A stretch of DNA of 64,000 nucleotides from contig JAKASE010000004.1 of NCBI GenBank assembly GCA_021819135.1, forward strand, positions 1 to 64,000. The letters run 5' to 3'. Numbering within the stretch: the first letter of the stretch is position 1; each line of letters begins with the position of its first letter. Shown here piece by piece: positions 42,357 through 51,388 of the stretch. Below the pieces are notes generated by a model. That model worked only from the letters and a program-made list of their open reading frames with translations, did not search any database and was not told the origin of the DNA. The position numbers and the translations under genes are program-made. Source of the stretch: Thermoplasmata archaeon. GTDB taxonomy: Archaea > Thermoplasmatota > Thermoplasmata > Lutacidiplasmatales > UBA184.

Positions 42357-43208
42357 ATGGACCGCAGGCAGACGCGGGAGGCCCTGCGCCTTCTCGAGGC
42401 GCACCAGCCGTTCGTCCGGGCCTCCGTCGTCGAGGCCAGCGGTTCGGTGCCCGGCAAGCTCGGCGCGTCGATGCTGGTACGGGCCGATGGGACCACCCTC
42501 GGCACGATCGGGGGCGCGGCGCTCGAGGAGCGGGTGAAGTCCCTCGCCACGGAGGCGTTCGCCCGTCGCGCAGGAGGGCTCCACCGGTTCGAGCTCGCGG
42601 CCTGGAAGACGGGCGGCCTCCCGAGCCTGTGCGGCGGCTCGGTCGCGATCGCGGTCGAGTTCGTCCCCGCCCGCCCGAACCTCCTGCTCTGGGGTGGGGG
42701 CCATGTCTCCCGCGCCCTCGCCTCGTTGCTCCCGTCCCTGGAGTACGACTACAGCGTCGCTGACGACCGCCCCGACTGGGTCGGAGCCGACCGGTTCCCG
42801 GACGCCGAGCGTCGCGTGGTGGTCGCCCCGGAGAAGCTCTGGGAGGCGGTCGATCCGGCGTCGTTCACGCACCTCTACCTGCTCGGGTACGACGCGGCGA
42901 AGGACCTCGAGGTCCTCGCCGGTGCGATCGACCGGTTCCCGAACGCGATCGGCCTCATGGCGAGCGCGTCGAAGCGGGAGCACATGTTCGCCGCCCTCCG
43001 CGCACGAGGGGTCCGCCGCGAGGCGCTCGCCCGGGTGCGCTCGCCGGTGGGTCTCTCGATCGGGGCGGAGAGCCCGGAGGAGATCGCGGTGAGCATCGTG
43101 GCCGGGATCGTGGCGGAGGTGCACCCCGCGGCCCGCCGGGCCCCCTCGGGTCGGGCCCGGGAGCCGCGGAGGTCGCAGGAGGGCGATGCCGTCGCGCGAC
43201 GCCCTTAG
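42357..43208 (+). CDS. xdhC: XdhC-like protein
   Basis: 283 residues. VVEASGSVPGKLGASMLV and GTIGGAALEE are the XdhC N-terminal marks; a Rossmann domain starts at LLLWGGGHVSRALA. XdhC binds the sulfurated molybdenum cofactor and inserts it into the large subunit. Seven bases after MocA; overlaps the small subunit by 23 bases. Confidence 0.92.
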   Translation: MDRRQTREALRLLEAHQPFVRASVVEASGSVPGKLGASMLVRADGTTLGTIGGAALEERVKSLATEAFARRAGGLHRFELAAWKTGGLPSLCGGSVAIAVEFVPARPNLLLWGGGHVSRALASLLPSLEYDYSVADDRPDWVGADRFPDAERRVVVAPEKLWEAVDPASFTHLYLLGYDAAKDLEVLAGAIDRFPNAIGLMASASKREHMFAALRARGVRREALARVRSPVGLSIGAESPEEIAVSIVAGIVAEVHPAARRAPSGRAREPRRSQEGDAVARRP

Positions 43209-43656
43209 CTTCCGACTGAACGGTCATCCGGTCGAGCTGGCCTGCGAGCCGGCGCGCGTGCTCCTCGACCTATTGCGCGAGGACCTTCGGCTTACCGGGA
43301 CCAAGCGCGGCTGCGACCTCGGCACGTGCGGCTGCTGCGCCGTCCTGGTCGACGGACGGCCGACGCTGAGCTGCCTCACCCTCGCGCGTCTCGTGGAGGG
43401 GCGCGCGGTCGACACGATCGAGGGGATCACGCCCGCCCAGGGGCTTTCCCCGGTCCAGCGGGCGTTCGTCGAGCACGGTGCGACCCAGTGCGGGTTCTGC
43501 ACGCCGGGGTTCATCGTGACGGCCACCGCGCTGCTCCGCGCGAACCCGAGCCCGAGCCGTGCGGAGATCGAGCGGGCGATCTCGGGGAACCTTTGCCGGT
43601 GCACCGGCTACGCGAAGATCATCGAGGCGATCCGGGCGGCCGCGGGGGCCGACTGA
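43186..43656 (+). CDS. Molybdenum hydroxylase small subunit (2x [2Fe-2S])
   Basis: 156 residues. First cluster cysteines in GTKRGCDLGTCGCCAV and GRPTLSC, second in TQCGFCTPGF and NLCRCTGY. The subunit passes electrons between FAD and the molybdenum site. AGGAGGG stands before the ATG. Stop overlaps the large subunit start (TGATG). Confidence 0.96.
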   Translation: MPSRDALSFRLNGHPVELACEPARVLLDLLREDLRLTGTKRGCDLGTCGCCAVLVDGRPTLSCLTLARLVEGRAVDTIEGITPAQGLSPVQRAFVEHGATQCGFCTPGFIVTATALLRANPSPSRAEIERAISGNLCRCTGYAKIIEAIRAAAGAD

Positions 43657-45980
43657 TGGCCTCCGCCCCGCCGCCGCCGTACCGACTTCTCGGCGGGCGG
43701 ATCCCGTACGTCGACGGTCCGCTGAAGGTCACCGGACGGGCCGAGTACACGGACGACATCCAGCGCCCCGGCATGCTCGTCGGGCGCGTGCTGCGCAGTC
43801 CCTGGCCGCACGCCCGCCTCCGGTCGATCGACGTCCGCGAGGCCCGGGCCGTCCCCGGGGTGCATGCGGTCCTCACCGGCGAACGGTACCCGACCCCGTT
43901 CGGCGTCCTCCCGATCACGCACGACGAGACCGCGATCGCCGTCGACAAGGCCCGGTACATCGGCGACATCATCGCGGCCGTCGCCGCCCGCGACGAGCGG
44001 ACCGCCGAGGAGGCGCTCGCCCGGGTCCGGTGCGAGATCGATTCGCTCCCCGAGCACGCCGACCCGAGGATGGGCGTGTCGGGGGTCTCCGAGCCGATCC
44101 AGAAGCGGAGCCTCCCCGGGACGAACATCCAGAAGGAGGTCGTCCAGCACTTCGGGGACGTGGACGAGGCGTTCCGGGCGGCGCGATACACCGCGCGGGT
44201 CCGGGGGACGTTCGCCGGCGTCACGCACGCCTTCACCGAGCCGCTCGTCACGATCGCGGAAGCGACCCCGGACGGACGGCTCACGGTCTGGAGCGCGACC
44301 CAGGTCCCCCACTACCTCCACCGGGCGCTCTCCGAGGTCCTCGGGATCCCGCTCCACCGCATCCGCGTCATCAAGCCCGAGGTGGGCGGCGGGTTCGGTG
44401 GGAAGTCCGACCCGCTGCCGCACGAGATCGCGTGCGCCGCCCTCGCGATCGAGACCGGGAGGCCCGTGAAGATCCTGTTCGACCGGGAGGACGTCTTCTA
44501 CACGAACCACGGCCGCCACCCGACGCAGAACGACGTCCGCGTCGCGGCCGACGCCGAGGGGAACCTCCTCGCGTACGACATCGAGGCGCTGATCGACGGC
44601 GGGGCGTGGAGCTCGTTCGGGACCGTCACGACGTACTACAATGGCGTGCTCGCGATGGGACCGTACCGCATCCCGAACTTCCGATACCGGGGTCGGCGCG
44701 TGTACACGAACAAGCCCCCGTCGGGCGCGATGCGGGCCCACGGCGGGACCAACATCCGCCACTCGGTCGAGGTCGCGCTCGACGAGCTCGCCGAGGCGAT
44801 GGGACGCGACCCGTTCGACCTCCGGGCGCAGAACGCCCTGGCCCCGGGGTCGACGACCGTGAACGAGTTCCGCATCACGTCGACCTCCTTCCTCGACTGC
44901 CTCAACGCCGTCCGCTCGGCGAGCGGCTGGCGGGAGAAGTTCCGGGCGCTCCCCTACGGCCGTGGTGTCGGTCTCGGCTGCGGGTTCTACATCTCGGGAT
45001 CGAACAGCCCGATCCACTTCACGCCGAAGATGCCGCAGTCGACCGTTCACCTCAAGGTCGACATGGATGGGGGGATCGCCGTCCACTCGATGCAGGCGGA
45101 CATCGGCCAGGGATCGAACACCCTGCTCGCCGCGATCGTCGCCGAAGTGCTCGGCGTGGACCTCGAGCGGGTCCATGTGCAACGGGTCGACTCCGACGTG
45201 AGCCCGGTCGACCTCGGCTCGTACTCGAGCCGGGTGACGTTCATGATGGGGAACGCCGCCCGCGCGGCGGCCGAGGAGCTCAAGGGCAAGCTCCTCGCGG
45301 CGGCGGCCGCGATCCGGGAGCGGCCCGTCTCCGACATCTCGGTCGGCCACGAGCGCTTCGAGGTCGCCGGCGCGCCGGACCTCGCGGTACCGTTCCTCGA
45401 CGCGCTGCACAAGGCGATGGAGACCACCGGGGCGCTCACCGCCTCGGGGTCGTACCAGACGCAGCCCCGGGGCGGTTCGTTCAAGGGGGCGAAGGCGGGC
45501 ACGGCCCCGGCGTACTCGTTCGCGGCGTACGTCGCCGAGGTCGAGGTCGACGTCGAGACCGGCGTCTACCGGGTGGAGACGATCTGGGCCGGGTTCGACT
45601 GCGGCCGTCCGCTCAACCGGCTCGCGGTCGAGGGCCAGATCGAGGGCTCGATCCACATGGGCCTAGGCCAGGTGATGGGCGAGTCGATGAGCTACCGGGG
45701 GACCCGCCTGCTCAACCCGTCGCTCCTCGAGTACAAGATCCCGATGCCCCAGCAGATGCCCCGGATCGAGATCCATCTGGTCGGGGCGGACGACCCCGAC
45801 GGACCGTTCGGGGCCAAGGAGGCCGGCGAAGGTCCCCTGATCGCCACCCTGCCGGCGGTCGGGAACGCCCTCTACGACGCGATCGGGGTCCGGTTCACCG
45901 AGCTCCCGATCACTCCCGACCGGGTCCTCCGGGGGATCGACCGACGCCGCTCGGAAGGGCGGGCCTGGAAGGGGCAGTAG
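43656..45980 (+). CDS. Molybdenum hydroxylase large subunit, HCR/XDH type
   Basis: 774 residues, about the size of HcrA and xanthine dehydrogenase large subunits. Moco-binding marks include VGGGFGGKSD, RAHGGTNIRHS, and C-terminal GAKEAGEGP containing the conserved Glu. The FAD subunit has the HCR iron-sulfur insert, so 4-hydroxybenzoyl-CoA reductase or a related aromatic/acyl-CoA reductase is likelier than CO dehydrogenase, which needs a Cys loop (AYRCSFR) not seen here. Confidence 0.92.
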   Translation: MASAPPPPYRLLGGRIPYVDGPLKVTGRAEYTDDIQRPGMLVGRVLRSPWPHARLRSIDVREARAVPGVHAVLTGERYPTPFGVLPITHDETAIAVDKARYIGDIIAAVAARDERTAEEALARVRCEIDSLPEHADPRMGVSGVSEPIQKRSLPGTNIQKEVVQHFGDVDEAFRAARYTARVRGTFAGVTHAFTEPLVTIAEATPDGRLTVWSATQVPHYLHRALSEVLGIPLHRIRVIKPEVGGGFGGKSDPLPHEIACAALAIETGRPVKILFDREDVFYTNHGRHPTQNDVRVAADAEGNLLAYDIEALIDGGAWSSFGTVTTYYNGVLAMGPYRIPNFRYRGRRVYTNKPPSGAMRAHGGTNIRHSVEVALDELAEAMGRDPFDLRAQNALAPGSTTVNEFRITSTSFLDCLNAVRSASGWREKFRALPYGRGVGLGCGFYISGSNSPIHFTPKMPQSTVHLKVDMDGGIAVHSMQADIGQGSNTLLAAIVAEVLGVDLERVHVQRVDSDVSPVDLGSYSSRVTFMMGNAARAAAEELKGKLLAAAAAIRERPVSDISVGHERFEVAGAPDLAVPFLDALHKAMETTGALTASGSYQTQPRGGSFKGAKAGTAPAYSFAAYVAEVEVDVETGVYRVETIWAGFDCGRPLNRLAVEGQIEGSIHMGLGQVMGESMSYRGTRLLNPSLLEYKIPMPQQMPRIEIHLVGADDPDGPFGAKEAGEGPLIATLPAVGNALYDAIGVRFTELPITPDRVLRGIDRRRSEGRAWKGQ

Positions 45981-46005
45981 CGGGGCGGGGGGCCGGAGAG
46001 GGACG

Positions 46006-46989
46006 ATGCATCTCGACCCGTTCGAGCTCCACCGGCCCACGACGGTCGAGGAAGCGGTGGGACTGGCCCACGACCTCGCGGGTCGCACCGACTTCGTCGC
46101 GGGAGGGACCGACCTCCTGCCGAACTACAAGATGCACCTGAACGTCCGCCCGCACCTGATCGCCCTCGAGGACATCCCGGAGCTTCGGGGTCGGTCGCTC
46201 GCCCGCATCGGGGCGATGGAGCGTCTCGCCGACATCGAGTCCGACGCCGCGCTCGCGCGGGTCTACCCCGGGCTCGCCGACGCCGTGGGGGAGGTCGCCA
46301 CGCCGCTCGTCCGGTCCAGCGGGACGGTCGGGGGGAACCTCCTGGTCGAGACCCGCTGCTTCTTCTTCAACCAGAGCCTGTTCTGGCGGTCGAGCCTCGG
46401 TTACTGTCTCAAGGCCGACGGCGACAAATGCCACGTCGTCCCGCAGAAAGAGCGCTGCTACGCGACGTTCAGCGGCGACGTCGCCCCGGTCCTCCTCGTC
46501 CTCGACGCGGAGGTCGAGGTCGCCGGTCCGTCCGGACGCCGCCGGATCCCCCTCGCCGCGCTCTACGACGCGACGGGCGACGGGATCCGCCGGCTCACGC
46601 TCGCGCCGGGCGAACTCCTGGTCGCGGTCCACCTGCCCGAGGGGGCCCGGGGACGGCGGGCCCGGTACAAGAAGCTCCGCGTGCGGCCGTCCTACGACTT
46701 CCCCGAGCTCGGGGTCGCGGTCGCCGGCCGCTGGGACGCCGGCCGGGTCGCGTCGATGCATCTCGCGGTCGGCGGGGTCGAGACCTACCCCCGGCGGTTC
46801 GACGAGCTCACCGCGCCGCTCGAGGGGTGCGCGCTCTCCGACACGGCGGTCCGCGGGCTCGCCGAGGCGGTCATGCGAAAGCTCCGTCCGGTCCACAACA
46901 CTTTCCTGCTACCGGATTACCGCCGTCGCATGGTCGAGGTGTACGTGCGCCGCGCGATCGCCGAGGCCCGGGAGGGCGCGGCCGAATGA
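46006..46989 (+). CDS. hcrB: FAD subunit with extra [4Fe-4S] loop, HCR type
   Basis: 327 residues. FAD-binding VAGGTDLLPNYK and SSGTVGGNLL are standard for CoxM/XdhB. Cysteines C118, C134, C142, C151 lie in an insert (spacing 16, 8, 9) with FFFNQS, CLKADGD and CHVVPQ; the spacing equals that of the [4Fe-4S] loop of Thauera 4-hydroxybenzoyl-CoA reductase beta subunit (family knowledge), which ordinary members lack. The loop lets electrons from ferredoxin drive reductive dehydroxylation. GGAGAGGG before the ATG. Confidence 0.93.
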   Translation: MHLDPFELHRPTTVEEAVGLAHDLAGRTDFVAGGTDLLPNYKMHLNVRPHLIALEDIPELRGRSLARIGAMERLADIESDAALARVYPGLADAVGEVATPLVRSSGTVGGNLLVETRCFFFNQSLFWRSSLGYCLKADGDKCHVVPQKERCYATFSGDVAPVLLVLDAEVEVAGPSGRRRIPLAALYDATGDGIRRLTLAPGELLVAVHLPEGARGRRARYKKLRVRPSYDFPELGVAVAGRWDAGRVASMHLAVGGVETYPRRFDELTAPLEGCALSDTAVRGLAEAVMRKLRPVHNTFLLPDYRRRMVEVYVRRAIAEAREGAAE

Positions 46990-47456
46990 CCGCGACCGCG
47001 GAGTTCCGGCTCGTCCCCCTCGAGAAGCTCCGCGCCCACGAGCAGTACGACGAGGCGGGGGTCCTCGACCTCGTCACCGAGATCCGCGCGAAGGGGGTCT
47101 TCGCCGACCCGATCTGGGTCGCCCGGGGCTCCTACGCGATCCTGAACGGGCATCACCGGGTCGAGGCCCTGAAGCGTCTCGGGGCGCACCGGGTCCCCGC
47201 CTGGGTCCTCGACTACGAGAGCGACCTCGTCTCCCTCGAGCCGTGGAGCCCGGGTCCGCCGATCGCGAAGGCGGAGGTCGTCGCCCGGGCGAAGAGCGGC
47301 CGGCTCTTCCCGCCGAAGTCGACCCGCCACCGCCTCTCGACCGAGCTCCCGGCGCGTCCGATGCCGCTCACGGACCTCCTCGAGCCGGCGCGCCGGCCCG
47401 CATCTCACCGACCGGCGTCCCCACCGGCCGAAGGGGCCTCCGCGAGGAGCGGGTAG
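46986..47456 (+). CDS. SerK/ParB-like protein, possible serine kinase
   Basis: 156 residues. LEKLRAHEQ at 12-20 with E19, ILNGHHRVEALKRLGA at 52-67, and the WVLDYES core match the ParB/sulfiredoxin fold of the free-serine kinase SerK, where a Glu and a DGHHR motif make the active site. Here Asp is replaced by Asn (N54). It could phosphorylate serine or an O-phosphoserine-like substrate, or have lost activity. Overlaps the FAD subunit (ATGA); its 3' end overlaps PurN by 52 bp. Confidence 0.8.
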   Translation: MTATAEFRLVPLEKLRAHEQYDEAGVLDLVTEIRAKGVFADPIWVARGSYAILNGHHRVEALKRLGAHRVPAWVLDYESDLVSLEPWSPGPPIAKAEVVARAKSGRLFPPKSTRHRLSTELPARPMPLTDLLEPARRPASHRPASPPAEGASARSG

Positions 47457-48055
47457 GGCAGCGGCCAGCCCCCCTCGGCGAACCGTCGGATCGCCTCCGC
47501 GAGGAGGCGCACCTCGACCGGGTGCACGCGGTCCCTGAGGTCCTCCGGCGTGTCCCCCGGAACGACCGGTACCTTCTCCTGCAGGAGGACCGGGCCCCCG
47601 TCGACCGCGCCGGTGACCTCGTGCACTGTCACGCCCGTCTCGGTCTCCTTCGCGGCGAGGACCGCCTCGTGGACGTGGTGGCCGTACATCCCCGGACCCC
47701 CGTACTTGGGGAGGAGCGCGGGGTGGAGATTGATCGCCCGGCCGCGCCAACGCTCGACCCAAGACGGCGGCAGGACCCGAAGAAAGCCGGCGAGCACGAC
47801 GAGCTCGGCCCCGTGGGCGCTGATCTCCTCCGTCAGGCGGGCGCTCCAGGACTCCCGGTCGACCCCCCGGGCCGGGAGGAGGACTGCCGGGATCGCGCGG
47901 CGCCGCGCGCGATCGAGCGCGCGGGCCCCCGGGCGGTCGGCGACGACCAGCACGATGCGGGCCGGCAGGCGTCCCGCGTCGACCTCTTCGGCGAGCCCCT
48001 CGAGCGTCGTGCCTTCCCCCGAAGCGAGCACTGCGATCGGCAACGCCCGGGTCAC
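47405..48055 (-). CDS. purN: Phosphoribosylglycinamide formyltransferase
   Basis: 216 residues. AVLASGEGTTLEGL is the start of the N10-formyl-THF-type GAR transformylase; NLHPALLPKYGG...MYGHHVHEAVLA and DGGPVLLQ give catalytic Asn, His and Asp. Third step of purine synthesis. GTG at 48055 is the family start. Confidence 0.92.
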   Translation of the reverse strand: MTRALPIAVLASGEGTTLEGLAEEVDAGRLPARIVLVVADRPGARALDRARRRAIPAVLLPARGVDRESWSARLTEEISAHGAELVVLAGFLRVLPPSWVERWRGRAINLHPALLPKYGGPGMYGHHVHEAVLAAKETETGVTVHEVTGAVDGGPVLLQEKVPVVPGDTPEDLRDRVHPVEVRLLAEAIRRFAEGGWPLPYPLLAEAPSAGGDAGR

Positions 48056-48232
48056 GGGATGCGCACCGGCACCGGTTAGAAGAGGGTGGCGGAGGGAGAT
48101 CCGGAAATCCCTGCGGCGTCCCCCGGCCGACCGGGCCGTCGGATGGCCCCCCGGACCCGGCGCCAGACCGGTCGTCGCGACGCGGGCAAGGGGTTTGGGC
48201 GGCGCGCGCTGGCCCGCCCCCGAGGGAGCTCG

Positions 48233-48939
48233 ATGGCCGCGCCGCTCTGGGACGACGTCGACCGGTACCTCGAGGAGCACCTCGTCCCCCGGGACCCCGC
48301 GCTCGAGGCGGCGCTCGCGGACAGCGCCGCGGCCGGTCTCCCGTCGATCCAGGTCTCCCCGACCCAGGGACGGTTCCTCCACGTGCTCGCCCGATCGGTG
48401 GGGGCGCGTCGCATCCTCGAGGTCGGGACCCTCGGAGGCTATAGCACGATATGGCTCGCGCGCGCGCTCCCGCTCGGCGGGCACCTCCTTACCCTCGAGG
48501 TCGACCCGGTCCATGCCGAGGTCGCTGGCCGTAACCTCGAGCGGGCGGGCGTCGCCCGTCGGTGGAGCTGCGGATCGGTCCGGCCCTCGATTCGCTGCGC
48601 GCCCTCACGGAGTCGGGGGAGCCCCCGTTCGACCTCACGTTCCTCGACGCCGACAAGCCGCCGTCGGTCGAGTACTTCGAGCCTGCCCTGCGCCTTTCGC
48701 ACCCGGGCAGCCTGATCGTCGTCGACAACGTCGTCCCGGTCGGCGCGATCGCGGCGGCCGGGCGGGACGACCCGGCCATCCGCGGAATGCGACGCCTCTT
48801 CGAGCGGATGCGCGAGGAACCGCGCGTGCGCGCCACCGCGTTGCAGACCGTGGGCTCGAAGGAGTACGACGGGTTCCTGCTCGCGGTCGTCGTCGACCCG
48901 AAGGCCCCGGAGCCGGGGCGGCCGGACCCCCGACGCTAG
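48233..48939 (+). pseudogene. O-methyltransferase broken by a one-base frameshift
   Basis: First part (48233 to about 48560) reads a class-I O-methyltransferase (PTQGRFLHVLARSVGARRILEVGTLGGYSTIWLA); after GVARR the frame turns to a Ser/Arg-rich run. From about 48562 the next frame gives the rest (VELRIGPALDSLRAL, FDLTFLDADK, VVDNVV). Adding one G in the CGTCGGTGG stretch would repair it. This is either a real lesion or a sequencing/assembly error. Similar to caffeoyl-CoA O-methyltransferase family 3. Overlaps TFB by 4 bp at the 3' ends. Confidence 0.85.
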
Positions 48940-49904
48940 AGCATCACGCGCAGGTTGAGCTTCTCGGTGAGCTCCTTGTAGCGGTTGCGGATCGTGACCT
49001 CGGTCACGCCGGCGACCTCGGCGACCTCGCGCTGGGTCCGGCGCTCGCCGCACTGGACGCTCGAGATGTAGATCGCGGCGGCGGCGACCCCCGTCGGACC
49101 GCGGCCGCTCGTGAGCTCGCGCTCGGTCGCCTCCTTCAGGATCTCGTTCGCACGCGTCTGGATCTCGCCCTTCAGCTTGAGCTCCGAGCAGAACCGCTGG
49201 ATGTAATCCTGCGGGCGCGTCGGCATCAGCTTGAGGTGGAGCTCGCGCGTCATGAACCGGTACGTCCGGCCGATCTCCTTGCGGCCGATCCGGGACTTGG
49301 AGGCGATCTCGTCCAGGGTGCGCGGGACGTTGCACTGGCGGCAGCTCCCGTAGAGCGACGCCGCGACGACGCCTTCGATCGAACGGCCGCGGATCAGGTT
49401 GCGATTGACCGCCTTGCGGTAGATCATCGCGGCGGTCTCGCGGACGTTCCGCGGGAGCGCCATGCCCGACGCGATCCGGTCGAGCTCGGCGAGCGCGAAG
49501 GCGAGGTTCCGTTCCGTGGCATTCGAGATGCGGATACGGCGCTGCCACTTGCGGAGCCGATAGAGCTGGGCCCGGTTGCGGGTCGGGATCGACTTCCCAT
49601 ACGGGTCCCGGTTCTTCCACCCGATCTCCGTCGAGAGTCCCTTGTCGTGGATGGTGAGCGTGGTGGGGGCCCCCGTGCGGGCGCGCTTCTCCCCCTGCTC
49701 GGCGTCGAACGCCCGCCAGTCCGGGCCCTGATCGATCATCGACTCCTCGAGGACGAGCCCGCACTCGTCGCAGACGAGCTCCCCGCGCTCGTAGTCACGG
49801 GTCAGGTGCGTCGAACCGCAGCTCGTGCAGCGCGTCGGCACCGCGAGGTCCTCCGGTCGCGCCGCGGTCTTCTCGACGTTCGCCGGGATCTCTCCGTCCG
49901 CCAT
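48936..49904 (-). CDS. tfb: Transcription initiation factor B
   Basis: 322 residues. Zinc ribbon C26, C29, C45, C48; B-finger/linker region then two cyclin folds ([15 protein letters not shown] and [29 protein letters not shown] as the HTH). Recruits RNA polymerase to the BRE/TATA. Downstream of gar1 (19 bases), a common archaeal pair. Confidence 0.97.
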   Translation of the reverse strand: MADGEIPANVEKTAARPEDLAVPTRCTSCGSTHLTRDYERGELVCDECGLVLEESMIDQGPDWRAFDAEQGEKRARTGAPTTLTIHDKGLSTEIGWKNRDPYGKSIPTRNRAQLYRLRKWQRRIRISNATERNLAFALAELDRIASGMALPRNVRETAAMIYRKAVNRNLIRGRSIEGVVAASLYGSCRQCNVPRTLDEIASKSRIGRKEIGRTYRFMTRELHLKLMPTRPQDYIQRFCSELKLKGEIQTRANEILKEATERELTSGRGPTGVAAAAIYISSVQCGERRTQREVAEVAGVTEVTIRNRYKELTEKLNLRVML

Positions 49905-49923
49905 GGTTGATCCTCGACCCTCC

Positions 49924-50154
49924 TTACTCCCGGACCAGATTCGCCCCCAGGATCGCCTCGCCCTCAGCCGGCGTCGGGGGCCGCCGGGGACGCACGCTGT
50001 AGTAGGGGCGAGCGACCGGACCGAAGACCCGGACGATCCGCCCGGGGAGGAGACCGCGCGCGTCCCTCACCGGCGTTCCTTCCGGGACCACGTCCTGCGA
50101 AGCGGCCCGGACCGTGAGGTAGCCGGCCGGCGTCACCGAGAGTATCGTCCCCAC
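49924..50154 (-). CDS. gar1: H/ACA RNP protein Gar1
   Basis: 76 residues, a small beta-barrel: [46 protein letters not shown]. Part of the H/ACA pseudouridylase complex. GTG start chosen for family size; the frame further upstream is low-complexity. TATA box about 40 bases upstream. Confidence 0.9.
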   Translation of the reverse strand: MGTILSVTPAGYLTVRAASQDVVPEGTPVRDARGLLPGRIVRVFGPVARPYYSVRPRRPPTPAEGEAILGANLVRE

Positions 50155-50193
50155 CTCGCGCGTTGCCGGTCGACCGCCGCCTCGCGACAAGTG

Positions 50194-50222
50194 GTATAAA
50201 CGACTTGCGATACGTATATAAG
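50194..50222 (-). promoter_or_regulatory. Two TATA-like boxes before gar1-tfb
   Basis: GTATAAA at 50194-50200 and TATATAAG at 50215-50222 (plus-strand reading) lie in tandem, with the palindrome ATACGTAT at 50210-50217 and inverted GACTT/AAGTC at 50202-50206 and 50220-50224. On the minus strand either could drive gar1-tfb. Confidence 0.5.
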
Positions 50223-50224
50223 TC

Positions 50225-51388
50225 TTACGCTCGTGGACGAGAACGGCTTCGCGCCTTCGACGCGGGGTCGGCGTCGGCCTCCCGTTCGGGGACGTACCCC
50301 TCCGGGGGAACGTACGGCACGAAGAGCGAGGGCCGGTACGTCCGGCTCGGCGGGGGCTCGTCGTCCCCCGCGGGAGCGGTCGGCTCCTCCGAAGGAGCCG
50401 GTCGGTCCCGGTCGGGGACCGCGACCTCCTCCCCGGCGACCTCGTCCTCGACCTCGCCGAGCCCGTCCTCCTCGAGGAGCGACTCCGGGGTCGGTGCCTC
50501 CGCCTCGCCGGGTTCGCTCGAGAGCGGGGGGGCGATCGGCGGGCCCGCGCTCGCGCGCTTCTTCTCCCGGGTGAGCCGGTCCACTTCGGCCCAGAGGACC
50601 TCGATCTCCTCCTCGGGCGTACCGTAGCGGCGCTCTTCGCTGATCGCCGCACGCACCTGGGCCATCAGTCGTGCGGCGCTCTGCGCCTTCCCCTTGATCC
50701 GCTGCAGCCGCCGGGCGAGGTTCCGGGCCTCCAGCAGGATCTCCTCCTCTTCGCTCGGGCTCACGAGCGGGACCGCCGGGGCGCGCGGGATGCGAACGAC
50801 GGCCCGGCGTAGCTCGATGAGCCGCTGCGCGGCCGTGGGGATATGCTGGTCCTGCACCGCCTGCAGAAGCCGGGAGAACGCCTGCGTCGCCTCGAGGACC
50901 TCCTCGCCCCGGTCGCGGGCCCGGCGGATCGAGACGCCGAGCGGCTCCGCCTCCTGGAGGCAGAACTTCGGGATCGCGTCGTTCAGCACGGCGAGCGCCA
51001 GCGAGGCGCTCGCCGCCGCCTTCTCGAGCGACCCGGCGCTCAAGGGCTCCGACATCAGCCGCCGCCGGGGGTTCCCGACACGAGAGTCGAGGTGGGCGAC
51101 GTCGACGCCGATCGTCTCGGCGATCGTCCGAAGTTCGTCGGCCCGCTTGAGGAGCTCGCGCACCCACGTCCAGTCCGGCCCGACGCGCGCGAGGAGCGCC
51201 TCGCCCCGCTTCACGATGGCGAGCGCACGGGCCGTCGAGCCCTCCCGGAGCGTCGCCTCGAACGTCTCCCGGATCTGGGCGATCGGGAACGGGAGCCCTT
51301 CCGCTTCGAGGGCCCCGGCCCGCGCGGCCAGCGCCTCGAGCCGCTCACGGACCGCGGCGATCGTGGGCTCGGGGGCCGCCACGGTCAC
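50225..51388 (-). CDS. Helical-repeat protein, second gene of a paralogous pair
   Basis: 387 residues, almost all helical (about 60-300), with a Pro/Glu-rich acidic C-terminal tail. Its core (DWTWVRELLKRADEL... LAVLNDAIPKFCLQEAE) aligns with the core of the next upstream gene (DWRGLQRLLAQIDAL... LMLLHEAIPASIEEEL), so the two arose by duplication. No zinc ribbon here. Overlaps the upstream gene by GTGA. Function unknown. Confidence 0.8.
   Translation of the reverse strand: MTVAAPEPTIAAVRERLEALAARAGALEAEGLPFPIAQIRETFEATLREGSTARALAIVKRGEALLARVGPDWTWVRELLKRADELRTIAETIGVDVAHLDSRVGNPRRRLMSEPLSAGSLEKAAASASLALAVLNDAIPKFCLQEAEPLGVSIRRARDRGEEVLEATQAFSRLLQAVQDQHIPTAAQRLIELRRAVVRIPRAPAVPLVSPSEEEEILLEARNLARRLQRIKGKAQSAARLMAQVRAAISEERRYGTPEEEIEVLWAEVDRLTREKKRASAGPPIAPPLSSEPGEAEAPTPESLLEEDGLGEVEDEVAGEEVAVPDRDRPAPSEEPTAPAGDDEPPPSRTYRPSLFVPYVPPEGYVPEREADADPASKARSRSRPRA

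Noticed and set aside
43559-46141. Alternate-frame ORF across the molybdenum hydroxylase large subunit
   Set aside because: Arg/Ala/Gly-rich out-of-frame reading; the other frame contains the Moco-binding motifs.
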